Part shown: positions 6,424 through 13,266 of the stretch, one piece after another
How the letters are laid out: each line of letters begins with the position of its first letter
Numbering within the stretch: the stretch's first letter is position 1
The notes under the pieces: generated by a model
Database searches by the model: none
What the model was told of the DNA's origin: nothing
What the model saw: the letters and a program-made list of their open reading frames with translations, nothing else
Position numbers and translations under genes: made by a program
NCBI GenBank assembly: GCA_964483805.1
Contig: CAZADH010000166.1
Location: forward strand, 1 to 13,341
DNA length: 13,341 nucleotides
DNA from: CAZADH01 sp964483805
GTDB taxonomy: Bacteria; Muiribacteriota; Ozemobacteria; Ozemobacterales; Ozemobacteraceae
Direction: 5' to 3'

Positions 6424-8940
6424 TTACCGCTTGCTCTTCTTCCTTTTGCCGGACGGCGGCGGCAGGTCGTCGAGGTCGGTGTCATACCCGCCGCGGGCCA
6501 GCTCCATGAGGAGACGATGGGTCCCGCGCCCACGCGGATCGGTGTAGTCGGCGGGTTGTTTGCGCTGCCGGTACACCCCCTCGGCGTCGAGTTCCCAGGC
6601 CTGACGGTGGTCTTCGAGCGCCGTATTGAGGATCGTCCAGAGTTGGCGTCGGGCCTCGGCATCGTCAACCGGGGTGACGACCTCGACGCGATGCAGCAGA
6701 TTGCGGGTCATCAGGTCGGCCGAGCCGATGTAGAACTCGCCCTGGGCCGGGTTCTTCTTGCCGTCGGCGAAATGGAAGATGCGGGAGTGCTCGAGGAAGC
6801 GGCCGACGATCGAGATCACGCGGATGTTGTCGCTGAGGCCCGGCACTCCGGGTTTGAGGCAGCAGAAGCCACGGACGATGAGGTCGACGGGCACGCCGGC
6901 CTGCGACGCCTCGTAGAGGGCAGCGATCACCACCGCGTCTTCGAGGCTGTTGATCTTGATGACGATGCGGGCCGGCCGACCGGCCCGACAGTGTTCGATC
7001 TCGCGGCGGATCATGGCCAGAAAGCGCTCGCGCATGTTGACCGGAGCCACGAGCAGATGTTGATAATCGCGGTTGATCGAACAACCGGTCAGTGAGTTGA
7101 ACACCTCGGTCAGGTCGCGACACAACTCGGGGTTGCAGGTAAACAGACTGAGATCGGTGTACACCTTGGCGGTGTGCGGATTGTAGTTACCCGTGCCGAT
7201 GTGTGCATAACAACGCAATACATCGTGTTCATTGCGCACGATCAAGGTCAACTTGGTGTGCGTTTTCAAACCGACCATGCCATACACGACATGCACACCA
7301 ACCTTTTCGAGGGTCTGGGCGATCTCGATGTTACGGGCCTCGTCGAAACGGGCCTTCAGTTCGACGATCACCACCACCTGCTTGCCCGCTTCGGCAGCGC
7401 GGATGAGCGAGGGGATGAATGGGCTGTCTTTGCCGGCGCGATACAGCGTCACCTTGATCGCGAGGACCTGTGGATCGGCAGCGGCCTCACGCACGAACCG
7501 CTCCATGCTCGTCGTGAAGCTCTCATACGGATGGTGCACGAGAATATCGTTCTTGCGAATCGCCGTAAAGATGTCGACATCTTCGTCGGCCAGGGCCCGC
7601 GCCGTCACTGGGAACCACGGCGGATTCTTCAACTCGGGCAGCGGCAGATCGACCAGCGCCCGAAACGTGGTCAGATCCTGTGCGTAGGGCATTTCGTAGA
7701 CATCGTCGGATTCGATCTCGAGTTCGCGGCAGAGGAGCTCGATCATCCCCTCGTCGGGTTTCGGCCCGACCTCGAGCCGCACCACCCGTTCAAACTTGCG
7801 CAGACGGATCTCCTCCTCCATGAGATCGAGCAGGTCCTCGGCGTCTTCCTCGTCGCGCTCGACAGCGGCGTTGCGCGTGATGCGAAATGGCATGATATCG
7901 AGAACGGCGCGCCCGGGAAACAGTTCGGCAAGATTGTGGCGGATGAGATCGAACAGACCAATGAAGGTGAACCGCCCCTTGCGTGACGCGCCGGCAATCT
8001 TGATGAACTGCGGCAGCACCTCGGGCACCTTGACGCGGGCAAAGACCTTCTCGCCGGAGTCGGGGTGCCGCAGGACGAGTCCGAGCGAGGTCGACAGGTT
8101 CGAGATGAACGGGAACGGATGGCCGGGATCGACTGAAAGCGGCGTCAGCACCGGGAACACCCGACTGTGAAAGAACGCGTCGGCCTCGGCACGGCCGTCG
8201 CTGTCGAGATCTTTGTAGCGCACGATCTGCAGACCGTGTTCGGCCAGGCCGGGCGCAAGGTCTTTGTTGAAAATCTTCGCCTGGCGTTCGGCGAACGCGA
8301 GAACTTTACGACGTATTGCTGCCAGCTGTTGCCGCGGCGTCATGCGGTCGGCCGCGCGCGACGGCATTCCCGCGTCGAATTGCCGCTTGAGCAGACCGAC
8401 GCGCTTCATGAAGAACTCGTCGAGGTTCGAGGTCGAGATGGCGAGAAAACTCAGGCGCTCGAGCAACGGGTTGCGCGGGTCAGCGGCCTCGTGCAGCACG
8501 CGTTCGTTGAAGTCGAGCCAACTGAGCTCACGGTTGAAAAAGAAGTCTGGGGATGGGCGAATCGGGCGTGGGTGACCGTTCGCCAGGTTGCCGCCGCCCG
8601 CCGTCGCAGCAGAGGTCTTGCGACCATGGGTATCCACTGGCCGCGCAGCAGGGGTGGCCGACGCCGGACCACCCAGAGCCGGCGCGCCGGCAACGGTCGA
8701 GCGATCGAGACCTTTGCCGGCGACGATCCCCATGAGGGCGCTCTTGTCGGCCTTCAATGCGCCTTTCTTGTTCTTGCCCTTGCCGGATTGGTCTTTCTTG
8801 CCGCCCTTCTTCTGGGTTTTCTTCTGCGCTTTCTTGGCGGATTTCTTCTCGGGTTTCAGGTCGTCGACCTTCTTGCCGAGCTTCTTGGCGAACTTTTTGG
8901 CCGACTTTTTCGGCCCCGAGTGTTTCTTCTTGTTGGGCAT
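6424..8940 (-). CDS. ppk1: Polyphosphate kinase 1 with lysine-rich N-terminal extension
   Basis: Reversibly transfers the gamma phosphate of ATP to inorganic polyphosphate. The 838-residue protein starts at ATG 8940, preceded by AGAGGAG (8949-8955) at 8-nt spacing; the frame stays open far upstream but only as antisense to the next gene. The PPK1 core begins near residue 128 (FFFNRELSWLDFNERVL) and runs to about 815. The autophosphorylated histidine is His580 (AHIGTGNYN) and the second catalytic histidine is His718 (EHSRIFHF). The TLYRAGKDSPF and ELKARFDEARN motifs are present, so the enzyme should be active. Residues 1-66 contain 28 lysines, and a Ser/Ala/Gly-rich linker covers 67-127. The usual family length is about 690-740, so this block is extra. 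The C-terminus is also basic (GKRKKSKR). Transcribed alone from the promoter at 8992-9020. Confidence 0.95.
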   Translation of the reverse strand: MPNKKKHSGPKKSAKKFAKKLGKKVDDLKPEKKSAKKAQKKTQKKGGKKDQSGKGKNKKGALKADKSALMGIVAGKGLDRSTVAGAPALGGPASATPAARPVDTHGRKTSAATAGGGNLANGHPRPIRPSPDFFFNRELSWLDFNERVLHEAADPRNPLLERLSFLAISTSNLDEFFMKRVGLLKRQFDAGMPSRAADRMTPRQQLAAIRRKVLAFAERQAKIFNKDLAPGLAEHGLQIVRYKDLDSDGRAEADAFFHSRVFPVLTPLSVDPGHPFPFISNLSTSLGLVLRHPDSGEKVFARVKVPEVLPQFIKIAGASRKGRFTFIGLFDLIRHNLAELFPGRAVLDIMPFRITRNAAVERDEEDAEDLLDLMEEEIRLRKFERVVRLEVGPKPDEGMIELLCRELEIESDDVYEMPYAQDLTTFRALVDLPLPELKNPPWFPVTARALADEDVDIFTAIRKNDILVHHPYESFTTSMERFVREAAADPQVLAIKVTLYRAGKDSPFIPSLIRAAEAGKQVVVIVELKARFDEARNIEIAQTLEKVGVHVVYGMVGLKTHTKLTLIVRNEHDVLRCYAHIGTGNYNPHTAKVYTDLSLFTCNPELCRDLTEVFNSLTGCSINRDYQHLLVAPVNMRERFLAMIRREIEHCRAGRPARIVIKINSLEDAVVIAALYEASQAGVPVDLIVRGFCCLKPGVPGLSDNIRVISIVGRFLEHSRIFHFADGKKNPAQGEFYIGSADLMTRNLLHRVEVVTPVDDAEARRQLWTILNTALEDHRQAWELDAEGVYRQRKQPADYTDPRGRGTHRLLMELARGGYDTDLDDLPPPSGKRKKSKR

Positions 8941-8991
8941 GGCTCCCACTCCTCTGCACACGGCAACGATCAGGTCATGCGGTGTACCCTG

Positions 8992-9020
8992 ATTGTAACC
9001 TGTCGGCCCGGGGGGTTCAA
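8992..9020 (-). promoter_or_regulatory. Sigma70-like promoter for polyphosphate kinase
   Basis: On the minus strand, TTGAAC (9020-9015), a 17-bp spacer and TACAAT (8997-8992, five of six matches to TATAAT) precede the kinase gene. This predicts a leader of about 45 nt with a good ribosome site. The -35 box lies 11 bp from the palindrome at 9031-9042. Confidence 0.6.
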
Positions 9021-9030
9021 TAACGGCGAA

Positions 9031-9042
9031 CAAACCGGTTTG
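9031..9042. promoter_or_regulatory. 12-bp palindrome between divergent promoters, candidate operator
   Basis: CAAACCGGTTTG is a perfect palindrome. It lies between the two facing -35 boxes and overlaps the plus-strand one (9040-9045). This is a typical place for a dimeric regulator controlling both the polyphosphate kinase and the SH3-protein genes. The regulator is not encoded in the window, and the site could be chance. Confidence 0.4.
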
Positions 9043-9069
9043 CCGGGCAGATCGGTGGCGACGTATCAT
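9040..9069 (+). promoter_or_regulatory. Sigma70-like promoter for the SH3-domain protein gene
   Basis: TTGCCG (9040-9045), an 18-bp spacer and TATCAT (9064-9069, five of six matches to TATAAT). This predicts a leader of about 105 nt before ATG 9181; the three spaced AT-rich repeats at 9114-9139 would lie in that leader. Confidence 0.4.
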
Positions 9070-9113
9070 GACCGCCGGGATTCGATGCCGGGGGTGCATC
9101 GGGAAGAGCGTGT

Positions 9114-9139
9114 CAATACAAGCAAATACACGAAAATAC
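9114..9139 (+). repeat. Three direct repeats (M)AATAC spaced exactly 10 bp
   Basis: CAATAC at 9114, AAATAC at 9124 and AAATAC at 9134 recur with a one-helical-turn period in an otherwise GC-rich leader, 41 bp before the SH3 gene start. The even phasing would place them on one face of the DNA, as for repeated protein contacts, or they could form an unstructured A-rich leader that helps translation. The core is the same word that recurs elsewhere in the window. Confidence 0.6.
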
Positions 9140-9180
9140 AGATGCGCAGCAACGAGCGAGCGCAACAGGCGAGGTGCTTC

Positions 9181-10032
9181 ATGAAACGATTCGGACTGGT
9201 ATTGCTCACTGCTGGACTGTGCGTGGGGATGCCGCTGCTGGCAGCGGCCAAGGAGGGCGTCGTCATCGGTGACCCCGGCGTCAACGTGCGGGCCAAGGCC
9301 GACGCCAGCGCGAAGATCGTTTGCGCCGTCATCAAGGGCGACACGGTCGAGGTGTTGTCGAGCAGCGACCGCGAGGAGGTCATCGGCGGCAAACGGGGCC
9401 GGTGGCTCAAAGTCCGCTACAAGAAACAGGAGGGATGGGCCTTCAGCGCGTTCGTGTCGGTCGACGGCGACCCGGCAGGCCCGGGGACCGCGGTCGGTGA
9501 CAACAGCGCAACGGGAGGAGACGTAAATACAACAGATGACATTCATGCGATCACACCGGCGGGAATCGGCCCAATCAAGCTGGGCATGGCCGTGGCCGAG
9601 GCCATGAAGGCCCTGCCGAAGGCAACGTTCAGTCGGTGTTCCGATGGCGACGGCGCCGCGTTGATCAGCATCCGAAACGGCAGCGAAGACCTGATGGTCG
9701 TGTTCGCGGGCGAGGACGATCCGGGTGCGCCGCTGCAACCGGCGAAGAAGATCGAGTTCATCGAGACCTTTGCGACCACGTGCAAGACGGCTGAAGGTGC
9801 GCATCCGGGCGCGAAGGTGGCCGACCTCGAGAAAGTGTACGGCAAGGTCGTGAAGATCATGAAGAGCGAGATCGAGCAACGCGAGTACATCGATTTCGCC
9901 CGGCAACCCAAGGGGTTTCTCTTCCGTCTCGACTACTGTGGCGTTTTCGATGGCGACAAAATGGAGACGACGCGGTACACCCCGGGCGGCAAGATTCTGT
10001 CGATCGCGGTGCGCGAACCGTTCGGCGAGTAA
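9181..10032 (+). CDS. Exported SH3-domain protein with BamE/SmpA-like C-terminal region
   Basis: A predicted periplasmic or envelope protein of 283 residues. ATG 9181 follows GAGG at 9171-9174 with 6-nt spacing and begins a clear signal peptide (1-23, ending LAAA). Residues 31-96 are a bacterial SH3 (SH3b) domain with VNVRAKADASAKIV, GDTVEVL and GRWLKVRYKKQEGWAFSAFV; such domains bind peptidoglycan peptides or partner proteins. A polar linker covers 97-122. Residues 123-283 contain GIGPIKLGMAVAEAMKAL and later HPGAKVADLEKVYGKV, two copies of the 'GxxxGMxxxExxxxxG' helix pattern seen in BamE/SmpA-like folds; this part is inferred from pattern only. Three cysteines (in FSRCS, TTCKT, DYCGV) could form disulphides. 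It is divergent from polyphosphate kinase across a shared control region; a functional link is not shown. Confidence 0.83.
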   Translation: MKRFGLVLLTAGLCVGMPLLAAAKEGVVIGDPGVNVRAKADASAKIVCAVIKGDTVEVLSSSDREEVIGGKRGRWLKVRYKKQEGWAFSAFVSVDGDPAGPGTAVGDNSATGGDVNTTDDIHAITPAGIGPIKLGMAVAEAMKALPKATFSRCSDGDGAALISIRNGSEDLMVVFAGEDDPGAPLQPAKKIEFIETFATTCKTAEGAHPGAKVADLEKVYGKVVKIMKSEIEQREYIDFARQPKGFLFRLDYCGVFDGDKMETTRYTPGGKILSIAVREPFGE

Positions 10033-10059
10033 CGCGAGTCATCAGGGCCAACCACGAAG

Positions 10060-10079
10060 CCAACCAAGAAGTTGGTTGG
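10060..10079 (+). terminator. 8-bp hairpin after the SH3-protein gene
   Basis: CCAACCAA pairs with TTGGTTGG around a GAAG tetraloop, 28 bp after the stop at 10032. No T-run follows, so it is either a weak terminator or a 3'-end stabilising hairpin. Its right arm overlaps the -35 region of the next promoter. Confidence 0.4.
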
Positions 10080-10104
10080 GGTCCCATCGGCCGCGTGTTA
10101 GAAT
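10076..10104 (+). promoter_or_regulatory. Sigma70-like promoter for the DUF62-family gene
   Basis: TTGGGG (10076-10081), a 17-bp spacer and TAGAAT (10099-10104, five of six matches to TATAAT). This predicts a leader of about 65 nt to ATG 10178. The -35 box is weak and lies within the end of the hairpin at 10060-10079. Confidence 0.4.
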
Positions 10105-10177
10105 GCGCAGGTGCGGCATTCGGCCGGGGCCGACAACAGCCGGCCCGGTACATCTGTCGTGAAAGGACACCCAACTC

Positions 10178-11098
10178 ATGACCCGATCGGCATTCTTGGC
10201 GATTCGTCGTTTCGCGTTTCCCTGCGCATTGCTGTCGACCCTGCTGTTGACCTCTGCAGCCTGGGCGGGTTCGCACCCGCTGGTGCTGATGACCGACTTC
10301 GGCACCAAAGACGCGGCAGCCGGCATTCTGCGCGGCATTGCGTGCAGCGTCGGCCCCGACCTGAAGATCTTCGATCTCACGCACCACATCAGCGTGTCAA
10401 ACGTGTTCGAGGGAGCCATGGTGTTGCGCCAGGTCGCGCCCTACTGGCCGGCCGGCACCGTGTTTCTGTGCCTCGTCGACACCGGGATCTCGGCCGACAA
10501 GAAACCGATCGCGTTGAAGACCCGCAATGGCCAGATCTTCGTCGGCCCCGACAACGGCCTGTTCGGCTTTGTCGGCGTCGATCTCGGCATCGCTGCCGTG
10601 CGGGTCCTCGACCCCTCGCGCATCGGCGTGCCCAAGGGCGTCGACGCCGACGACTTTGCGCAACGCGACATGTTCGCCTTGGGGGCAGCCCGATTGGCGG
10701 TCGGCACGCTGAATTATGACGCGCTTGGTTCGACCGGCAACACCGTCGTCACCCTGGCCGACCAGGAACCCAAGATCCAGAGCGGCGCAGCGGTGGGTTT
10801 CGTCACCATGATCGACACCAGCCGCGGCAACGTGCAGACCAACCTCGACCGCGCGACGCTGGCCAAGGCTTACATCAAGATCGGCGACACGGTGAAGGTC
10901 ACGATCAAGAACAACGGTGCCCGCGTGTTCAGCGAAAGCATGCAACTGGTCAACTCGTTCACCAAGGTCGGGCCGGGCGAGAACCTGCTGTATTTCAACA
11001 ACTTTCTGCGCGCGACGATCGCCTGCTACGGCGGCAATTTTGCCCAGAAATACAAAATACAGACAGGGACCGCCTGGACGATCGAAATCGGCAAGTAA
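10178..11098 (+). CDS. Exported SAM hydroxide adenosyltransferase (DUF62) homologue with altered catalytic triad
   Basis: A 306-residue member of the DUF62 / SAM chlorinase-fluorinase superfamily, whose usual members hydrolyse S-adenosylmethionine to adenosine and methionine in the cytoplasm. ATG 10178 follows AAGGA (10163-10167) at 10-nt spacing. Residues 1-30 form a signal peptide ending in AWA, unusual for the family. The N-terminal domain is recognisable: MTDFGTKDAAAGILRG (38-53), IFDLTHHI (64-71), LVDTGISADKKPIAL (99-113, family VDPGVG..RRPIA) and GPDNGLFG (123-130). The catalytic Asp is kept (Asp101), but the triad Arg appears as Lys (108/109) and the His of the family FHGRD motif appears as Ala161 (FAQRD, 160-164). 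The C-terminal beta domain is present (VGFVTMIDTSRGNVQTNL; GENLLYFNN). SAM hydrolysis is therefore doubtful, and the substrate is unknown. The gene may have its own promoter (10076-10104). Confidence 0.85.
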   Translation: MTRSAFLAIRRFAFPCALLSTLLLTSAAWAGSHPLVLMTDFGTKDAAAGILRGIACSVGPDLKIFDLTHHISVSNVFEGAMVLRQVAPYWPAGTVFLCLVDTGISADKKPIALKTRNGQIFVGPDNGLFGFVGVDLGIAAVRVLDPSRIGVPKGVDADDFAQRDMFALGAARLAVGTLNYDALGSTGNTVVTLADQEPKIQSGAAVGFVTMIDTSRGNVQTNLDRATLAKAYIKIGDTVKVTIKNNGARVFSESMQLVNSFTKVGPGENLLYFNNFLRATIACYGGNFAQKYKIQTGTAWTIEIGK

Positions 11099-11136
11099 TC
11101 CAGACCCCATCCCGCATTCATACCCCCGATCAACAC

Positions 11137-11162
11137 CGATCGGCGCGCCATCCGGCCGATCG
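11137..11162 (+). other. Inverted repeat in the DUF62/CoA-transferase spacer
   Basis: CGATCGGC (11137-11144) pairs with GCCGATCG (11155-11162) across a 10-nt loop, ending 18 bp before the CoA-transferase start. No T-run follows. It could be a hairpin at the 3' end of the DUF62 transcript or in the leader of the CoA-transferase operon; I see no convincing promoter in this 82-bp gap. Confidence 0.35.
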
Positions 11163-11180
11163 TGTGACGAGGCCAATGCA

Positions 11181-12422
11181 ATGACGAGCGAGAAACCGAT
11201 CGACGTCACCTTTCTGCGCGGCATTCGCGTGCTGCTGGTCGGCTATTACGTGCCGTGCCCATTCGCCGCGTGGTTGCTCCGCGGACTCGGCGCCGAAATC
11301 GTCAAGGTCGAGCCGCCGTTCGGCGACCTGATGCGGCAGTTGCCGCCGTTCCTGAAAGGCCGAAGCGGGCCGACGATGTCGGCCTTCTTCCGGGCGCTCA
11401 ACGGGGGGTTCGGCAGCATCGCCATCGACTTCAAAAAGGCGGCCGGCGTCGAGGTGTTGCGCGACCTTGTAAAGAACTGCGACATCGTGCTCGACGGCAA
11501 TCGACACGGTTACCTCGAGAAACTCCTCGGGGGGCCGCTTGCGGCGATCCGACCCGACATCATCCACGTCCCCGTGACGGGTTACGGTCTGCGCGGGCCG
11601 ATGGCCGACCTGGCGTGCCACGACAACAATGCGCTGGCGCTGAACGGGACGCTCAGCTTCGCCAATCCCGGCGCGGCGGTTTTCGGGGTACAGGTGGCCG
11701 ACATCCTGGCCGGGACCACCGCGGCCACGATGGCGCTCGCCGCTCTGTGCGGACGACTGCGCGGCACGACGCGCCCCGAACTGAACGTGATCGATGCCTC
11801 GATGCTGCACGCGGCCAACGCGCTCACCCTCATGCACATGCCAACGCTGGCCGCGCTCGGCAGGCCCCCGGCCCCGGGCCAGGAACTGCTCAACGGCGGG
11901 CTGCCGAACTATCGCATCTACCGCACCGCCGACGGCCGCGCCCTGTGCTTCGGGCCGATCGAGCCGAAGCTGTTCGCCAACTTCTGCGAGAAGGTCGCGC
12001 GCCCCGATCTGCTCGACCTGTTCAATCGTCTGGGCAACGATGACGCGGCGACGGCAGCGTTGCACGCGGCGCTCGAGAAGACGTTCGCCAACAGTAACCT
12101 GGCGACCTGGAAGGTGATGCTGCGGGACTGCGACTGCTGCACCACGCCGGTCAACGATCTGCGCGAGGCGGTCGCCGACGAGCATCTGCGCGCGCTCGGA
12201 CTCGCATTCGAGATCGACGACGCCGAGTTCGGCAGGCTGTGTCTGGGCGGGTTCCCGGCCGGGTTCACGAGCGCCTCGCGGCAACCGACCGGTCTCGACG
12301 CGCCCGCGCCGGGCATCGGTCAACATACAACAGCAATACTGCACGACGTGATCCGCTACGACGAGAGCCGCATCGCGACGCTACTCGCCGACGGCGCCGT
12401 GCGCACATCAAGGCAGGAGTGA
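11181..12422 (+). CDS. Class III (CaiB/BaiF family) CoA-transferase or acyl-CoA racemase
   Basis: Predicted cytoplasmic 413-residue enzyme that moves CoA between carboxylic acids, or racemises 2-methylacyl-CoA. ATG 11181 follows GAGG (11169-11172) at 8-nt spacing; upstream codons in this frame overlap the DUF62 gene and are rejected. The N-terminal Rossmann-like part has LRGIRVLLVGYYVPCPFAAWLLRGLGAEIVKVEPP, matching the family's 'LGAxVIKVExPxGD' signature. GYGLRGPMADL is the 'GYGxxGP' motif. CHDNNALALNG (His147-Asp148) matches the AMACR-like 'GHDxxYLALSG', and Asp174 in VADILAG aligns with the catalytic Asp of class III transferases. Typical family length is 360-430. The stop is 7 bp before the butyrate kinase start, so the pair is probably one operon, which favours a role with short- or branched-chain acyl-CoA. 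The exact substrates cannot be read from the sequence. Confidence 0.88.
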   Translation: MTSEKPIDVTFLRGIRVLLVGYYVPCPFAAWLLRGLGAEIVKVEPPFGDLMRQLPPFLKGRSGPTMSAFFRALNGGFGSIAIDFKKAAGVEVLRDLVKNCDIVLDGNRHGYLEKLLGGPLAAIRPDIIHVPVTGYGLRGPMADLACHDNNALALNGTLSFANPGAAVFGVQVADILAGTTAATMALAALCGRLRGTTRPELNVIDASMLHAANALTLMHMPTLAALGRPPAPGQELLNGGLPNYRIYRTADGRALCFGPIEPKLFANFCEKVARPDLLDLFNRLGNDDAATAALHAALEKTFANSNLATWKVMLRDCDCCTTPVNDLREAVADEHLRALGLAFEIDDAEFGRLCLGGFPAGFTSASRQPTGLDAPAPGIGQHTTAILHDVIRYDESRIATLLADGAVRTSRQE

Positions 12423-12429
12423 TTTCTTC

Positions 12430-13266
12430 ATGACCACCGCTTACCCGATTCGCCGCATTCTGACGATCAACCCCGGGTCGACCTCGACCAAGCTGGCCAC
12501 GTTCGTGCCCAAGGGCGACAAGCTCGAGCGCGAGTTCGAAGAGAACGTCAAACACAGTGTCGAAGAACTGGCCCCGTATCCCGACGTGCCCAGTCAGAAG
12601 GAGTTCCGGCAGAAGGTACTGGCGTCGTGGTTACAGAGCAAGGGACTCACCGTCGCCGACGTCGACGTTTTCGTCGGCCGCGGCCCGCTGGTCAAGCCGA
12701 TTCCGTCAGGTGTTTACAAGGTCAATACTTTGATGCTCGAACACATGCGGCAGCAGGTCGGCGGCGCGCACCCCACCAACGTCGCCGGAGTCATCGCCCA
12801 TGGCCTGGCGACCGCCGCGGGGCACGACCACGCGTACATCGTCGATCCGGCCATCGTCGATGAGATGATCGACGTGGCGCGGTTGTCGGGCATTCCCGAG
12901 TTGCCGCGACAATCGAAGATCCACACGCTCAACCAGAAGGCCGTGGCCCACGCGTATGCCGAGAAGATCGGTAAGAAATACACCGATCTGAACCTGGTGA
13001 TCGTGCACCTCGGCGGCGGCATTTCGGTGGCCGCGCATCAGAAGGGGCGCATGATCGACGTCAACAACGGACTCGACGGTGAAGGCGCGTTCACGCCCGA
13101 GCGGTGCGGTACCGTGCCGATCGGCGCGTTCCTCGAAATGTGTTTCTCGGGTAAATACACGCATGCCGAGATGAAGAAGAAGATCCGCGGCAACGCCGGC
13201 GTCGTTGCGTATCTGGGCACGAACAACATGAGCGAGGTCGAAGACCGCGTGCTCGCCGGTGAATAG
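12430..13266 (+). CDS. buk: Butyrate kinase, interrupted by an in-frame TAG
   Basis: Butyrate kinase (acetokinase family, ASKHA fold) interconverts butyryl phosphate plus ADP with butyrate plus ATP, the last energy step of butyrate fermentation; some relatives use branched-chain acids. ATG 12430 follows AGGAG (12415-12419) at 10-nt spacing, 7 bp after the CoA-transferase stop. Family motifs: ILTINPGSTSTKLATF (10-25), VGRGPLVKPIPSGVY (about 82-96), AHPTNVAGVIAHGLA, PEL-R-SKIHTLNQKAVA, HLGGGISVAAHQKGRMIDVNNGLDGEGAF and ERCGTVP. The open frame ends after 278 residues at TAG 13264-13266, whereas the family is about 350-375 residues. Codons after the TAG still read as butyrate kinase (next entry). 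Without read-through the product would lack its last helical region and probably be inactive. No phosphate butyryltransferase gene is in the window. Confidence 0.92.
   Translation: MTTAYPIRRILTINPGSTSTKLATFVPKGDKLEREFEENVKHSVEELAPYPDVPSQKEFRQKVLASWLQSKGLTVADVDVFVGRGPLVKPIPSGVYKVNTLMLEHMRQQVGGAHPTNVAGVIAHGLATAAGHDHAYIVDPAIVDEMIDVARLSGIPELPRQSKIHTLNQKAVAHAYAEKIGKKYTDLNLVIVHLGGGISVAAHQKGRMIDVNNGLDGEGAFTPERCGTVPIGAFLEMCFSGKYTHAEMKKKIRGNAGVVAYLGTNNMSEVEDRVLAGE

Noticed and set aside
8167..9180. Upstream extension of the SH3-protein frame to 8167
   Set aside because: It is antisense to polyphosphate kinase; ATG 9181 begins a clear signal peptide with a ribosome site.
8941..9906. Upstream extension of the polyphosphate kinase frame to 9906
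   Set aside because: The extra 322 codons are antisense to the SH3-protein gene; ATG 8940 has a strong ribosome site and a promoter just upstream.
10178..11098. Assigning the DUF62 homologue as a true fluorinase or chlorinase
   Set aside because: The family motif around the halide site reads FAQRD, not the halogenase-type residues I recall; there is no halogenase loop and no halometabolite gene context.
10917..11180. Upstream extension of the CoA-transferase frame into the DUF62 gene
   Set aside because: The extra residues are an out-of-frame reading of the DUF62 gene; ATG 11181 has a ribosome site and begins the family N-terminus.
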